Shown piece by piece: positions 51,529 to 60,249 of a DNA stretch of 64,000 nt. Origin of the DNA: Pseudofulvibacter geojedonensis. Its GTDB lineage: Bacteria; Bacteroidota; Bacteroidia; Flavobacteriales; Flavobacteriaceae. Under the pieces are notes generated by a model. That model was not told the origin of the DNA. It did no database searches and was given only the letters and a program-made list of their open reading frames with translations. Where the stretch lies: NCBI RefSeq assembly GCF_042675745.1, contig NZ_JBHTJM010000005.1:186001-250000 (forward strand), given 5' to 3'. How positions within the stretch are numbered: position 1 is the stretch's first letter; each line of letters begins with the position of its first letter. The translations under genes and the position numbers were made by a program.

Positions 51529-53778
51529 TTATTCTATTTCGTCCTTCTCTTTAAATTTATTTACAAAACTGGATAAATTTGTAGCATATCCTACCATAAA
51601 TTGAGGAAAGAAATCTTTAGTTTCATTATGATACCAGCCCCCCATTCTAAAATATACTCCATTATTAGATACTTTAGGGGTAAGTTTAAAGTAAAAATCT
51701 AAGTTAACTTGTAATAACCTTTTATCTTTCTCTGTCTGAGGGACAATTATAGTACTATTTTCTTTAGTTCCTCTAGCATTTAACCAACTATGTATTAATG
51801 TTAAGTCAGCTCCAAAATTTCCTTGAGGGCGTATTTGAAAATTTAAACTTAATTCAGGAGCCAATGCATTTAGTTGATCTGTAAACACTTCATCCCTTCC
51901 CAAAGAAGATGTATTTGTATATTTATAACCTGTTCTATAATATCTAATACCTGTTCCAAAACTAATATCTGTAGACAACCCTTTTAATTCAACACTTAAA
52001 AGATCTAAAGTTATATTGGCATTAATATTAGCATATTTTACATAATCAAAAGTGTTAATATTAGCATTTGTAAATGTATTAGTTCCTTCCTCAGAAATAA
52101 CTCTAGAATCATCATCAAATCCATTATATAAAGCTACATTAACATTAGCCCTTAAAGTTGGAATAAAAGTAAAATAGTTCCAGTTACGAATCCATATAGG
52201 AACTTTCATTTTTCCTTCAGCAACAATTAAACTATTTGAGTTATTACTATTCAAACCTAAGAAATCAGTAAATATTACAGGAGTAAAATAGTCCGCTAAT
52301 TTACGTTGTTCAACTCTAACCGTATCATTAACTTTTACATTATAATCTTTATTTTTAGCAGCATAATTAAACTTTTTCCCATCTGGTGAATATTTAAAAA
52401 TATCACTATAATAAATTATACCTATTTTTTCACGACCTTCCCAAATACTCACATTATGACTACCATCTGTTAATGCCCTAAAAGGAACGCTATATTGAAA
52501 ATTTATAGAAATATTTTCAGTAGATGTCTCTACACCATCTTTATTAACAATACTTCCTTCGACAACTATAGTTTTAGCTCTATTATTAAAAACTCTAAAA
52601 GTTGCATAGTCTGGCTTAAACCTTTTTCCTGAATCTACCTTATTATTATAAATAATAATTTCTTCATTAAGTTTTAAGATACCAGAATATGAAGTTTTTT
52701 CATCTTCTATTTGTTTAATTTTGTTCTTTAGTTCTTTTTGAATAGGTTTATTAGCTTCCTTTATGATAGCCCCTTCATTACTATTAATACATTTTATATA
52801 CAAATTGTCAATATCTCTATCGGATAGTTTATTTCCTGTTCTTAACTTACTGATAGTGTTGTTTACTTCATTTTTAAACACGGAAGGTTCAATTTTTAAA
52901 TCTAGTTTTATCGTATGTTTACAAGCCTCCGATATAGAGCCACATATATTTAAAACAAATAAATTTCTAGATAAGTCTTGCTTAACACTTACTTCATATG
53001 TGTCCTTTATTATTTCAGGTGAGCCCTTTACTATTTCTGATGTATAATTTCCTAGTAGCTTATAATTATCATTAGCGATTATTCTTTTATAAATATTAGA
53101 CAAAGCTTTACTATTGCTTTTTATTAAATCACTTTTTATTGTTTCTTTTAATTCTTCATTACTATAAAAATTAGTTAACAAAGCTCTATTTTCTTTTGCT
53201 AAATCATAAAATACATTTTCGAAATCAGCTAAATTGTTGAATGACTTAGGTTCTCCACTATTGAAAACATAAGCAAACTCTTTTTTACCATTCACTTGCT
53301 TAACAACTATATCTAGCTTATCAAATAGATTATTTTTTTCCAAGGTTAGTTTGTTTTCTATAAAGTCCTTGTAGTTTTCAAATTCTATTTTTTTCTTAAA
53401 CATTGTAAGCAACCATTTTTTGTTAGGCACTAGGTTTTCTACAAAATTTTCAAAAGAATAATTTTTTAATTCACTTGATTTTATTTTCAATGAATCTACC
53501 ATTTCACTTTTAAACAAATAAGTATCTGTTAAAACATCAAATTTACTTGTAATAGTTTTTTCAAATTCAGCTTCAGTAATATCATTTGCTATTACTCTTT
53601 TTAAAGACAGTCCGTCATTTGTTTCATTAGTAATTATCAAGTCATACTTGTGCTCAGAGTTTTCTTCTAACAGAATTGAATACGTATTCCCTAAATGACT
53701 AATTTTAGAATCTAAAGTTTGAGAAAACCCTATGAAGTTGATAAATAGAAATATTAATAAAATTTGATTTTTTTTCAT
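51529..53778 (-). CDS. Large exported protein with barrel-like C-terminus
   Basis: A 749-residue protein with a signal peptide (ending FIGFSQ). About residues 20-400 form a charged, helical, likely periplasmic region. A strand-rich middle follows, and the last 220 residues alternate in the way of an outer-membrane barrel, with FGTGIRYYRTGYKY and GVYFRMGGWYHN. It has no clear TonB box or plug. It is the main cargo of the island and has no recognised family. An outer-membrane or surface role, possibly phage or competitor related, is only a guess. Confidence 0.55.
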   Translation of the reverse strand: MKKNQILLIFLFINFIGFSQTLDSKISHLGNTYSILLEENSEHKYDLIITNETNDGLSLKRVIANDITEAEFEKTITSKFDVLTDTYLFKSEMVDSLKIKSSELKNYSFENFVENLVPNKKWLLTMFKKKIEFENYKDFIENKLTLEKNNLFDKLDIVVKQVNGKKEFAYVFNSGEPKSFNNLADFENVFYDLAKENRALLTNFYSNEELKETIKSDLIKSNSKALSNIYKRIIANDNYKLLGNYTSEIVKGSPEIIKDTYEVSVKQDLSRNLFVLNICGSISEACKHTIKLDLKIEPSVFKNEVNNTISKLRTGNKLSDRDIDNLYIKCINSNEGAIIKEANKPIQKELKNKIKQIEDEKTSYSGILKLNEEIIIYNNKVDSGKRFKPDYATFRVFNNRAKTIVVEGSIVNKDGVETSTENISINFQYSVPFRALTDGSHNVSIWEGREKIGIIYYSDIFKYSPDGKKFNYAAKNKDYNVKVNDTVRVEQRKLADYFTPVIFTDFLGLNSNNSNSLIVAEGKMKVPIWIRNWNYFTFIPTLRANVNVALYNGFDDDSRVISEEGTNTFTNANINTFDYVKYANINANITLDLLSVELKGLSTDISFGTGIRYYRTGYKYTNTSSLGRDEVFTDQLNALAPELSLNFQIRPQGNFGADLTLIHSWLNARGTKENSTIIVPQTEKDKRLLQVNLDFYFKLTPKVSNNGVYFRMGGWYHNETKDFFPQFMVGYATNLSSFVNKFKEKDEIE

Positions 53779-53865
53779 TTGTAAGTTTTTTTGAAAGATA
53801 CAGTTATAGGTTAAAACTTACAATACCTATTATTGGGTATTTTACTATCTAACCTAGATCAGCTA

Positions 53866-53886
53866 ATGTTTGACCCATGTTTGACC
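53866..53886 (+). repeat. Tandem ATGTTTGACC repeats, right end
   Basis: Copies at 53866-53875 and 53877-53886, six bases before the right attachment repeat. Same orientation and spacing as the left pair. Confidence 0.6.
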
Positions 53887-53892
53887 TGAAGA

Positions 53893-53982
53893 AAACAAAA
53901 AAGCCTTACATTTCTGTAAGGCTTTGCAAATAAAGGTGGTCTCACCAGGGCTCGAACCTGGGACCCTCTGATTATGAGTCAG
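53893..53982. repeat. Right attachment repeat within intact tRNA
   Basis: Direct partner of 50405-50494. It holds the tRNA terminator hairpin (53902-53923) and the 3' portion of the functional tRNA, whose reading through 54010 completes the gene. Confidence 0.9.
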
Positions 53983-54010
53983 ATGCTCTAACCAACTGAG
54001 CTATGAGACC
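53937..54010 (-). tRNA. tRNA with anticodon CAT (Met or Ile2)
   Basis: On the minus strand a canonical cloverleaf folds: acceptor GGTCTCA/TGAGACC, D-arm GCTC-AGTTGGTTA-GAGC, anticodon stem TCTGA/TCAGA with loop CTCATAA, T-arm CCAGG/CCTGG, discriminator A. Anticodon CAT fits elongator tRNA-Met or, if C34 is lysidinylated, tRNA-Ile2; sequence alone cannot decide. A hairpin with T-run follows. Its 3' end is the island insertion site. Confidence 0.93.
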
Positions 54011-54059
54011 TTCATTGAGGCTGCAATATTACTACATATTTCTATATACACCAAAAAAT

Positions 54060-54461
54060 CTACCTAATTTCTTGACATAATTCTATTAAAACTCCATTTG
54101 TTGACTTTGGATGCAAAAAAGCGACCAATTTATTATCGGCTCCTTTCTTAGGAATTTCGTTTAAAACAATAAAACCTTCACCCTTTAAACGCTTAATTTC
54201 TGCTTCAATATCTGTCACATCAAAAGCTATATGATGTATACCTTCACCTTTCCTCTCTATAAATTTTGCTATAGGACTATCTTCTTTTGTTGCCTCTAAT
54301 AATTCTATTTTATTTTCTCCTACCTGAAAAAAAGAAGTATTCACTCCTTCGCTAGCCACTTCTTCGATTTTATAATATGGTTTACCAAATAGTTTTGCAA
54401 AAAGCTCATTAGAAGTCTCTAGACTCTTTACCGCTATACCAATATGCTCAATTTTATTCAT
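54060..54461 (-). CDS. mce: Methylmalonyl-CoA epimerase
   Basis: A 133-residue vicinal-oxygen-chelate protein that interconverts (R)- and (S)-methylmalonyl-CoA. Metal ligands fit: His6 in IEHIGIAV, HHIAFDV in the second module, and Glu near the end in VLIELCQEI. Length is normal for the family. It is divergent from rbfA, with only about 70 bases between starts. Confidence 0.93.
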   Translation of the reverse strand: MNKIEHIGIAVKSLETSNELFAKLFGKPYYKIEEVASEGVNTSFFQVGENKIELLEATKEDSPIAKFIERKGEGIHHIAFDVTDIEAEIKRLKGEGFIVLNEIPKKGADNKLVAFLHPKSTNGVLIELCQEIR

Positions 54462-54520
54462 TGTATACTAATTAAATCATGTAATTAAACACAAAAATAG
54501 CTTATTAAATGCTATTGTCT

Positions 54521-54528
54521 TATTTTTG
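54521..54528 (+). promoter_or_regulatory. -7 box of rbfA
   Basis: TATTTTTG, a perfect TAnnTTTG, ends only 4 bases before the rbfA ATG, implying an essentially leaderless message. Confidence 0.6.
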
Positions 54529-54532
54529 CACT

Positions 54533-54925
54533 ATGGAAAGTAACAGACAAAAGAAAATAGCAGGAGTAATACAACGCGATTTAGTTGATATTTTACAAGG
54601 TGCTGCCAGAAAAGGAGGAATGCAAGGAGTGATTATTTCAGTGTCTAAAGTATCGGTTACTACCGATTTATCTATAGCAAAAGTATATTTAAGTATTTTT
54701 CCGAATAATAAAGCTTCTGAACTATTAGAAGGAATTAAAGAAAATAAAAACTTAATAAAACACGAGGTAGCTCAGCGTACTAAAAACCAATTAAGAAGAG
54801 CTCCAGAATTATTATTCTTTATTGACGATTCTCTAGATTATATAGAAAATATAGAAAAATCCTTAAAAGGAGAAGAAAACCCTATTAAAGACAGAAGTTT
54901 ATTAGACGACAGAAAAAAAACATAA
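54533..54925 (+). CDS. rbfA: Ribosome-binding factor A
   Basis: A 130-residue KH-like protein that binds the 30S subunit late in 16S maturation. ATG 54533 gives the typical start MESNRQKKIAGVIQRDLVDI, and the core VTTDLSIAKVYLSIFP and AQRTKNQLRRAPELLFFIDD are family hallmarks. A start 24 bases upstream would lie in the promoter. The permease gene follows 79 bases later with its own -7 box. Confidence 0.95.
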   Translation: MESNRQKKIAGVIQRDLVDILQGAARKGGMQGVIISVSKVSVTTDLSIAKVYLSIFPNNKASELLEGIKENKNLIKHEVAQRTKNQLRRAPELLFFIDDSLDYIENIEKSLKGEENPIKDRSLLDDRKKT

Positions 54926-54988
54926 TAGGTTTCTTTTTTATTCCTTCATGGTATGTCTTAAATAGCTCTATTCTTAAATTTATATTCT

Positions 54989-54996
54989 TAAATTTG
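54989..54996 (+). promoter_or_regulatory. -7 box of permease gene
   Basis: TAAATTTG matches TAnnTTTG 8 bases before the ATG. The preceding bases contain a direct duplication (TATTCTTAAATTT twice). Confidence 0.55.
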
Positions 54997-55004
54997 GCAA
55001 TGAT

Positions 55005-56204
55005 ATGAAGTTTCCTTTATACATAGCCAAACGATATTTATTCACTAAAAGTGAAAATAATGCCATTAATATTATTTCTAAAATAGCATCTCTTGGTGTT
55101 ATTGTTGGCTCTTTACTACTATTGGTAATTCTTTCTGGCTTTGAAGGACTTAAAACCTTTACCCTTTCGTTTACAAGTATTGTCGATCCAGATTACAAAG
55201 TATATCCTTTAAAAGGCAAACAATTACAATTTACAAATAACCAATTACAAGAACTTAACAATCTCGATGGTGTTATAAATTATAGCAAAGTAATTGAAGA
55301 AAATGTTTTTGCTCAATTTAAAGACAAACATGAATTAGCTATATTTAAAGCTGTTGATGAAAATTACAACAATACAGTTAGTGTAGATTCTACTTTATAT
55401 TCAGGACAATGGTTAGAACCTAAAAGTAACCAAGCAGTAGCCTGTGGTGGTATAGCCTATAAATTACAACTAGGCGTTCTTAACTTTACAGATTTTTTAG
55501 AACTAAATGTTCCTAAACCTGGCAAAGGTCAAGTAAACCAAAACACTTTTAATAAGATAAAAACTCAAAATGTTGGCCTTTTAGATATTAACGAAGATCT
55601 CAATCAAAAACTTATTTATATCTCTTTAACTGCAGGACAAGAGCTATTAGGTTATGATAATAACACAATATCTTATATAGAACTTAAAACAAAAAAAGGT
55701 GTAGATGAAACCTTTTTAAAAAGTAAAATTCAGCATATTTTTAACAATCAAGTTAAAATTAAAAATAGAATTGAATTAAATGATGCCTTACATAAAATGT
55801 TAAATACAGAAAATATAGCAGCTTATTTAATAGCTACACTTATTTTAATTATTGCTTTATTTAATGTTATTGGTGCTATTATTATGATGATAATAGATAA
55901 AAAGAAAGACATGAAAACACTTCATGACTTAGGCACATCTTTAAAAGACATCAAAAAGATATTCTTTTTACAAGGTTCTTTATTAACTTTTCTAGGAGGC
56001 GGATTAGGTGTTTTGATTGGTGTTTTGCTTATAGGAAGTCAAGTTATTTTTGAATTTATAAAAATACCAGGAACAAACATTGCTTACCCTATAGATCTAA
56101 CCCTAAAAAATATTGTTATTGTTTTAATAACAGTTTTTATTTTAGGATTATCAGCCTCTAAAATAGCCTCGTATAGAATTAGTAAAAAATTAATATCAGA
56201 GTAA
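55005..56204 (+). CDS. LolE/FtsX-like ABC transporter permease
   Basis: A 399-residue permease of the MacB/FtsX/LolCE topology: an N-terminal helix, a large periplasmic domain (about 45-270) and three C-terminal helices (about 275-395). The start MKFPLYIAKRYLFTKSENN is typical of the flavobacterial LolE-type proteins. The ATPase partner is not in the window. Likely exports lipoproteins from the inner membrane. Convergent with dusB, 2 bases between stops. Confidence 0.85.
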   Translation: MKFPLYIAKRYLFTKSENNAINIISKIASLGVIVGSLLLLVILSGFEGLKTFTLSFTSIVDPDYKVYPLKGKQLQFTNNQLQELNNLDGVINYSKVIEENVFAQFKDKHELAIFKAVDENYNNTVSVDSTLYSGQWLEPKSNQAVACGGIAYKLQLGVLNFTDFLELNVPKPGKGQVNQNTFNKIKTQNVGLLDINEDLNQKLIYISLTAGQELLGYDNNTISYIELKTKKGVDETFLKSKIQHIFNNQVKIKNRIELNDALHKMLNTENIAAYLIATLILIIALFNVIGAIIMMIIDKKKDMKTLHDLGTSLKDIKKIFFLQGSLLTFLGGGLGVLIGVLLIGSQVIFEFIKIPGTNIAYPIDLTLKNIVIVLITVFILGLSASKIASYRISKKLISE

Positions 56205-56206
56205 TA

Positions 56207-57199
56207 TTAATCAAACTGGTAGCCTGCAAACTTATCAGCTACCTCATCTAACACTTTAAAAACTCCTGCAGAATCGTCTGTAGTAACCATTCGAGTTCTA
56301 TATTCTTTAAAGTTTTTTATTCCTTTAAAATAATTAGTGTAGTGTCTTCTAGTTTCAAAAACCCCTAATTTCTCACCCTTCCAGTCTAAACTCATTTGTA
56401 AATGGCGCCTTGCAGCTTCAACACGTTCTTCCATATTTGGTTTTTTTCTGTGAGTTCCAGTTTCAAAAAAATGTTTTACTTCATCAAAAAACCACGGATT
56501 TCCAATACTTGCCCTACCAATCATACAGCCATCTAATCCGTATTCATCTCGCATTCTCATTGCATCTTCAGGAGTTGTTACATCTCCGTTACCAAATACT
56601 GGTATATGCATTCTAGGGTTATTTTTAACCTCTGCAATAGGTTTCCAGTCTGCATCTCCTTTGTATAATTGAGAACGAGTTCTACCATGAATAGAAATTG
56701 CTTTTATGCCAACATCTTGTAAACGTTCTGCAACCTCTACAATTTTTATAGAATCATGATCCCAACCTAGTCGAGTTTTTACAGTTATAGGTAGTTTCGT
56801 GTGCTTAACCATAGCTTCTGTTAAAGAAACCATTAAATCTATATTCTTTAAAATACCTGCTCCTGCGCCTTTAGAAACTACTTTTTTTACAGGGCAACCA
56901 AAATTTATATCAATAATATCTGGACCACTAGCTTCTACAATTTCTACCGAACGCAACATAGATTCTAATACCGCACCGAAAATCTGAATTCCAACCGGAC
57001 GTTCTTTCTCGTAAATATCTAACTTCATAGTACTCTTAGCAGCATCACGAATCAACCCTTCTGAAGATATAAATTCTGTATACACCACGTCAGCCCCATT
57101 TTCTTTACACAATGCCCTAAAAGGAGGATCACTTACATCTTCCATCGGTGCTAAAAGCAAAGGGAAATCTGGTAATTCTATGTCGCCTATTTTTACCAC
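56207..57199 (-). CDS. dusB: tRNA-dihydrouridine synthase
   Basis: A 330-residue FMN enzyme that reduces uridines in the D-loop of tRNA. The catalytic Cys is in NFGCPVKKVVSKGAGAGIL. FMN-contact segments are LAPMEDVSDPPF, VKTRLGWDHDSIKI, ISIHGRTRSQLYKGDADW and GNGDVTTPEDA. A -7 box TATTTTTG lies at 57218-57225 with a -33 TTG at 57247-57249 on the minus strand, so it has its own promoter. Confidence 0.95.
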   Translation of the reverse strand: MVKIGDIELPDFPLLLAPMEDVSDPPFRALCKENGADVVYTEFISSEGLIRDAAKSTMKLDIYEKERPVGIQIFGAVLESMLRSVEIVEASGPDIIDINFGCPVKKVVSKGAGAGILKNIDLMVSLTEAMVKHTKLPITVKTRLGWDHDSIKIVEVAERLQDVGIKAISIHGRTRSQLYKGDADWKPIAEVKNNPRMHIPVFGNGDVTTPEDAMRMRDEYGLDGCMIGRASIGNPWFFDEVKHFFETGTHRKKPNMEERVEAARRHLQMSLDWKGEKLGVFETRRHYTNYFKGIKNFKEYRTRMVTTDDSAGVFKVLDEVADKFAGYQFD

Positions 57200-57264
57200 A
57201 AGTCAAAAATTTTGATGCAAAAATAGGACTTTTAGTCAAAATAGCTCAATCTAAGTTGTAAGCA

Positions 57265-57804
57265 CTAAGTATTTTGCTGTAAAATTCTAATTTCTGTAGC
57301 TCCTTGCCCGTACTCTGCATAACTAGCTTCGTAAAACTGGATTCTATCATATCTTCTAAATAAGCTATATAAATCGGCTTTTAAAACACCATCTCCCACC
57401 CCGTGTATAAAAACAATTTTCTGAAAACGCTTCTGAATAGCCAGTTCTAATCTATGTTGAGCGGTATCTAATTGTAAAGAAAGAATATCGTAATTACTCA
57501 TTCCTTTTTTAGTTTTCACCAGCTTTTCAATATGCAAATCAACTACCATCTGAGCTGCATCTCTTTGCTTTGCAGGCACTTTTTTATTTTGTTTCCTTTT
57601 TGCAACTTCTTTATTAGCTTTAGCCTGTTGAATACCTTTAAAATGATATTCACCAACTCTAGTTCTTACCAATTCATTGGCTTGAAATTTCATAGGAAAA
57701 CCATCGGATGTTTCAATAGTAATTTCTTTTCCGTTAATAGCAATTACCACCCCATCTAACGCATCATCTATAACAGAAACAGTATCGTTAATTTGAAAAC
57801 TCAT
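57265..57804 (-). CDS. Smr-domain protein (MutS2-like C-terminus)
   Basis: A 179-residue protein. ATG 57804 is chosen (MSFQINDTVSVID), giving an N-terminal SH3-like strand region, a Lys-rich linker and a C-terminal Smr domain with VDLHIEKL and FIHGVGDGVLK. Smr domains are nucleases acting on branched DNA or on RNA and collided ribosomes in MutS2/SmrB proteins. Relatives are often labelled MutS, which overstates the similarity. A -7 box TATTTTTG lies at 57826-57833 on the minus strand. Confidence 0.85.
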   Translation of the reverse strand: MSFQINDTVSVIDDALDGVVIAINGKEITIETSDGFPMKFQANELVRTRVGEYHFKGIQQAKANKEVAKRKQNKKVPAKQRDAAQMVVDLHIEKLVKTKKGMSNYDILSLQLDTAQHRLELAIQKRFQKIVFIHGVGDGVLKADLYSLFRRYDRIQFYEASYAEYGQGATEIRILQQNT

Positions 57805-57859
57805 TTTTAAAGATATTTGGAAACTCAAAAATAAGGTATTTATTGCAAAGGAATTACAC

Positions 57860-57867
57860 TATATTTG
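57860..57867 (+). promoter_or_regulatory. -7 box of lepA
   Basis: TATATTTG, a perfect TAnnTTTG, 40 bases before the lepA ATG. No convincing -33 TTG at the preferred spacing. Confidence 0.5.
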
Positions 57868-57907
57868 CAAACTAGATGCATATATATTATGCACCATAAG
57901 AGAGATT

Positions 57908-59704
57908 ATGAAGCACATTAGAAATTTTTGCATTATTGCACATATTGATCACGGTAAAAGTACTTTAGCAGATAGATTACTTGATTATACTGGATCTGTA
58001 ACCGAAAGAGAAAAACAAAACCAGCTACTAGATAGTATGGATTTAGAGCGTGAACGTGGTATTACCATAAAAAGTCACGCTATACAAATGGATTACGTTT
58101 ACAAAGGAGAACAATATGTATTGAACCTTATTGACACTCCTGGTCACGTAGATTTTTCATATGAAGTTTCTCGTTCTATTGCTGCTTGCGAAGGGGCATT
58201 ACTTATTGTAGATGCTGCACAAAGTATTCAGGCACAAACTATTTCTAACTTATACTTAGCATTAGAAAACGATTTAGAAATCATTCCTGTTTTAAACAAA
58301 GTAGATTTACCAAGTGCTAACCCAGAAGAAGTTACCGATGATATTGTTGATTTACTAGGATGTGATCCAGAAGAAGTAATTCATGCAAGTGGAAAAACAG
58401 GTTTTGGTGTAGACAACATTTTAGCTGCCGTTATAGACCGTATCCCTGCTCCAGAAGGAAACCCCGACGAACCTTTACAAGCCTTAATTTTCGATTCTGT
58501 TTACAATCCGTTTAGAGGTGTAGAAACTTATTTTAGAGTAATAAATGGTTCTATAAAAAAGAATCAAGAAATAAAATTCTTAGCTACTAATAAAAGCTAT
58601 GGAGCTGATGAAGTTGGGACTTTAAAATTAAATCAAGTTCCTAAGCAAGAAATAAAAACTGGAGACGTAGGTTATTTAATTACAGGTATTAAAGATGCTC
58701 GTGAAGTAAAAGTTGGTGATACTATTACTGATGCTAAAACACCTACTCAAAACGCCATTGATGGTTTTGAGGATGTAAAACCAATGGTTTTCGCTGGTAT
58801 TTATCCGGTAGACACAGAAGATTACGAAGAACTGCGTAACTCTATGGAAAAACTACAACTAAATGATGCTTCTTTAGTGTTTACTCCAGAAAGTTCTGCC
58901 GCTTTAGGTTTTGGTTTCCGTTGTGGTTTCTTAGGAATGCTACACATGGAAATTATACAAGAACGTTTAGAGCGTGAGTTTAACATGACCGTCATCACAA
59001 CCGTTCCTAACGTTTCGTACCATGCTTTTACCAAAAAGAATCCTAACGAAATTATTATTGTTAACAACCCAACAGATTTACCAGATCCTTCTGGTTTAGA
59101 TCGTGTTGAAGAACCATATATAAAAGCTACTATTATTACCAAAGCAGATTTTGTAGGTAATGTAATGAGCTTGTGTATTGAAAAGAGAGGTCAAATAACG
59201 AATCAAACATATCTAACTACAGATAGAGTTGAGTTAATGTTTGATATGCCTCTTGCTGAGATTGTTTTTGATTTTTACGATAGATTAAAAACGGTTTCTA
59301 AAGGATATGCTTCTTTTGATTACTCACCTATAGGAATGAGAGAATCTAAGTTAGTACGTGTAGATATTCTTTTAAATGCACAACAAGTAGATGCACTTTC
59401 TGCTTTAATCCATTTTGACAATGCTTATACAATTGGTAAAAAAATGTGTGAGAAATTAAAAGAACTAATTCCTCGTCAGCAATTCGACATACCAATTCAA
59501 GCTGCAATTGGAGCTAAAATTATTTCTCGAGAAACCATTAAGGCATTGCGTAAAGATGTAACTGCTAAGTGTTATGGTGGAGATATTTCTCGTAAGCGTA
59601 AATTACTAGAAAAACAAAAGAAAGGTAAAAAACGTATGCGCCAAGTTGGTAATGTAGAAATTCCACAGCAAGCGTTTATGGCTGTATTAAAATTAAACGA
59701 TTAA
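57908..59704 (+). CDS. lepA: Elongation factor 4
   Basis: A 598-residue translational GTPase related to EF-G. G-domain motifs: AHIDHGKSTL (G1), the RGITIKS switch, DTPGHVDF (G3), NKVDLP (G4). The C-terminal LepA-specific domain has QAAIGAKIISRETIKALRKD and ends KRMRQVGNVEIPQQAFMAVL. Length matches LepA. Acts in 30S biogenesis and translation under stress. Single-gene unit with a clear terminator. Confidence 0.98.
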   Translation: MKHIRNFCIIAHIDHGKSTLADRLLDYTGSVTEREKQNQLLDSMDLERERGITIKSHAIQMDYVYKGEQYVLNLIDTPGHVDFSYEVSRSIAACEGALLIVDAAQSIQAQTISNLYLALENDLEIIPVLNKVDLPSANPEEVTDDIVDLLGCDPEEVIHASGKTGFGVDNILAAVIDRIPAPEGNPDEPLQALIFDSVYNPFRGVETYFRVINGSIKKNQEIKFLATNKSYGADEVGTLKLNQVPKQEIKTGDVGYLITGIKDAREVKVGDTITDAKTPTQNAIDGFEDVKPMVFAGIYPVDTEDYEELRNSMEKLQLNDASLVFTPESSAALGFGFRCGFLGMLHMEIIQERLEREFNMTVITTVPNVSYHAFTKKNPNEIIIVNNPTDLPDPSGLDRVEEPYIKATIITKADFVGNVMSLCIEKRGQITNQTYLTTDRVELMFDMPLAEIVFDFYDRLKTVSKGYASFDYSPIGMRESKLVRVDILLNAQQVDALSALIHFDNAYTIGKKMCEKLKELIPRQQFDIPIQAAIGAKIISRETIKALRKDVTAKCYGGDISRKRKLLEKQKKGKKRMRQVGNVEIPQQAFMAVLKLND

Positions 59705-59712
59705 TAACATAA

Positions 59713-59746
59713 AAAAATCCCGAAACTTAATAGCTTCGGGATTTTT
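59713..59746 (+). terminator. Bidirectional terminator after lepA
   Basis: AAAAATCCCGAA (59713-59724) pairs perfectly with TTCGGGATTTTT (59735-59746). Its symmetric T/A flanks serve lepA and the convergent lipoprotein gene. Confidence 0.9.
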
Positions 59747-59763
59747 TATTAATCATAATTTCT

Positions 59764-60006
59764 TTAGTTCTGGCATTCTAATCCAGCTAACGTATTTGTT
59801 AAAGACTCTGAAAGACTTCCGCAAACATCACGTTGGTTTTCTAAAGCAGATTTTAGCGCCAAACAATTATCATTAGTTTGATTGGCATTAAAATCGGTTA
59901 ATGCACTTGCTGCAGCCGATATAGCTCCTGTACAAGTGCTATCATCATCTCCACTGCATGAAAATGCAGTAAAAACAATAGCTAGTAACACTATTATTTT
60001 TTTCAT
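59764..60006 (-). CDS. Small Cys-containing lipoprotein
   Basis: An 80-residue lipoprotein (MKKIIVLLAIVFTAFSCSGD). The mature part of about 63 residues is helical with four further Cys (STCTGAISAA, NDNCLALKSA, RDVCGSLSES, LECQN), which could form two disulfide bonds in the periplasm. No family is recognised. It converges with lepA across the shared terminator. Confidence 0.65.
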   Translation of the reverse strand: MKKIIVLLAIVFTAFSCSGDDDSTCTGAISAAASALTDFNANQTNDNCLALKSALENQRDVCGSLSESLTNTLAGLECQN

Positions 60007-60249
60007 AATTATTAATTTATTTTTTTAGGGGTTTGCAAACTACAATTTCTTACCTAAATAACAAATTTTTTATAAAAACCTTATTTTTATAAATTCTCAG
60101 ATGTTGATTACTTACTCAATAAAAATAACATACTGCGGGTTCAAATAGTAAATATTAATATAATTTTTGTACAATTAGATTCTTTAATACGTATTTTTAC
60201 GCTCATTAAATTAGACTGAAGCTTTTAAAGTCCTTTCAAATACTTTTCA

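Larger units (their letters stand above)
50495..53982. mobile_element. 3.5-kb genomic island at the CAT-tRNA
   Basis: The segment between the two attachment repeats plus one repeat copy (period 3488). Cargo is a frameshifted radC, an unknown small protein and a 749-residue exported protein. Tandem ATGTTTGACC repeats lie near each end. No integrase, relaxase or transposase is present, so it is either a decayed island or a satellite mobilised by an integrase elsewhere. The core genes around it continue normally on both sides. Confidence 0.85.

Noticed and set aside
57265..57804. MutS mismatch-repair protein annotation
   Set aside because: Only the C-terminal Smr domain is present; no MutS ATPase or clamp domains.
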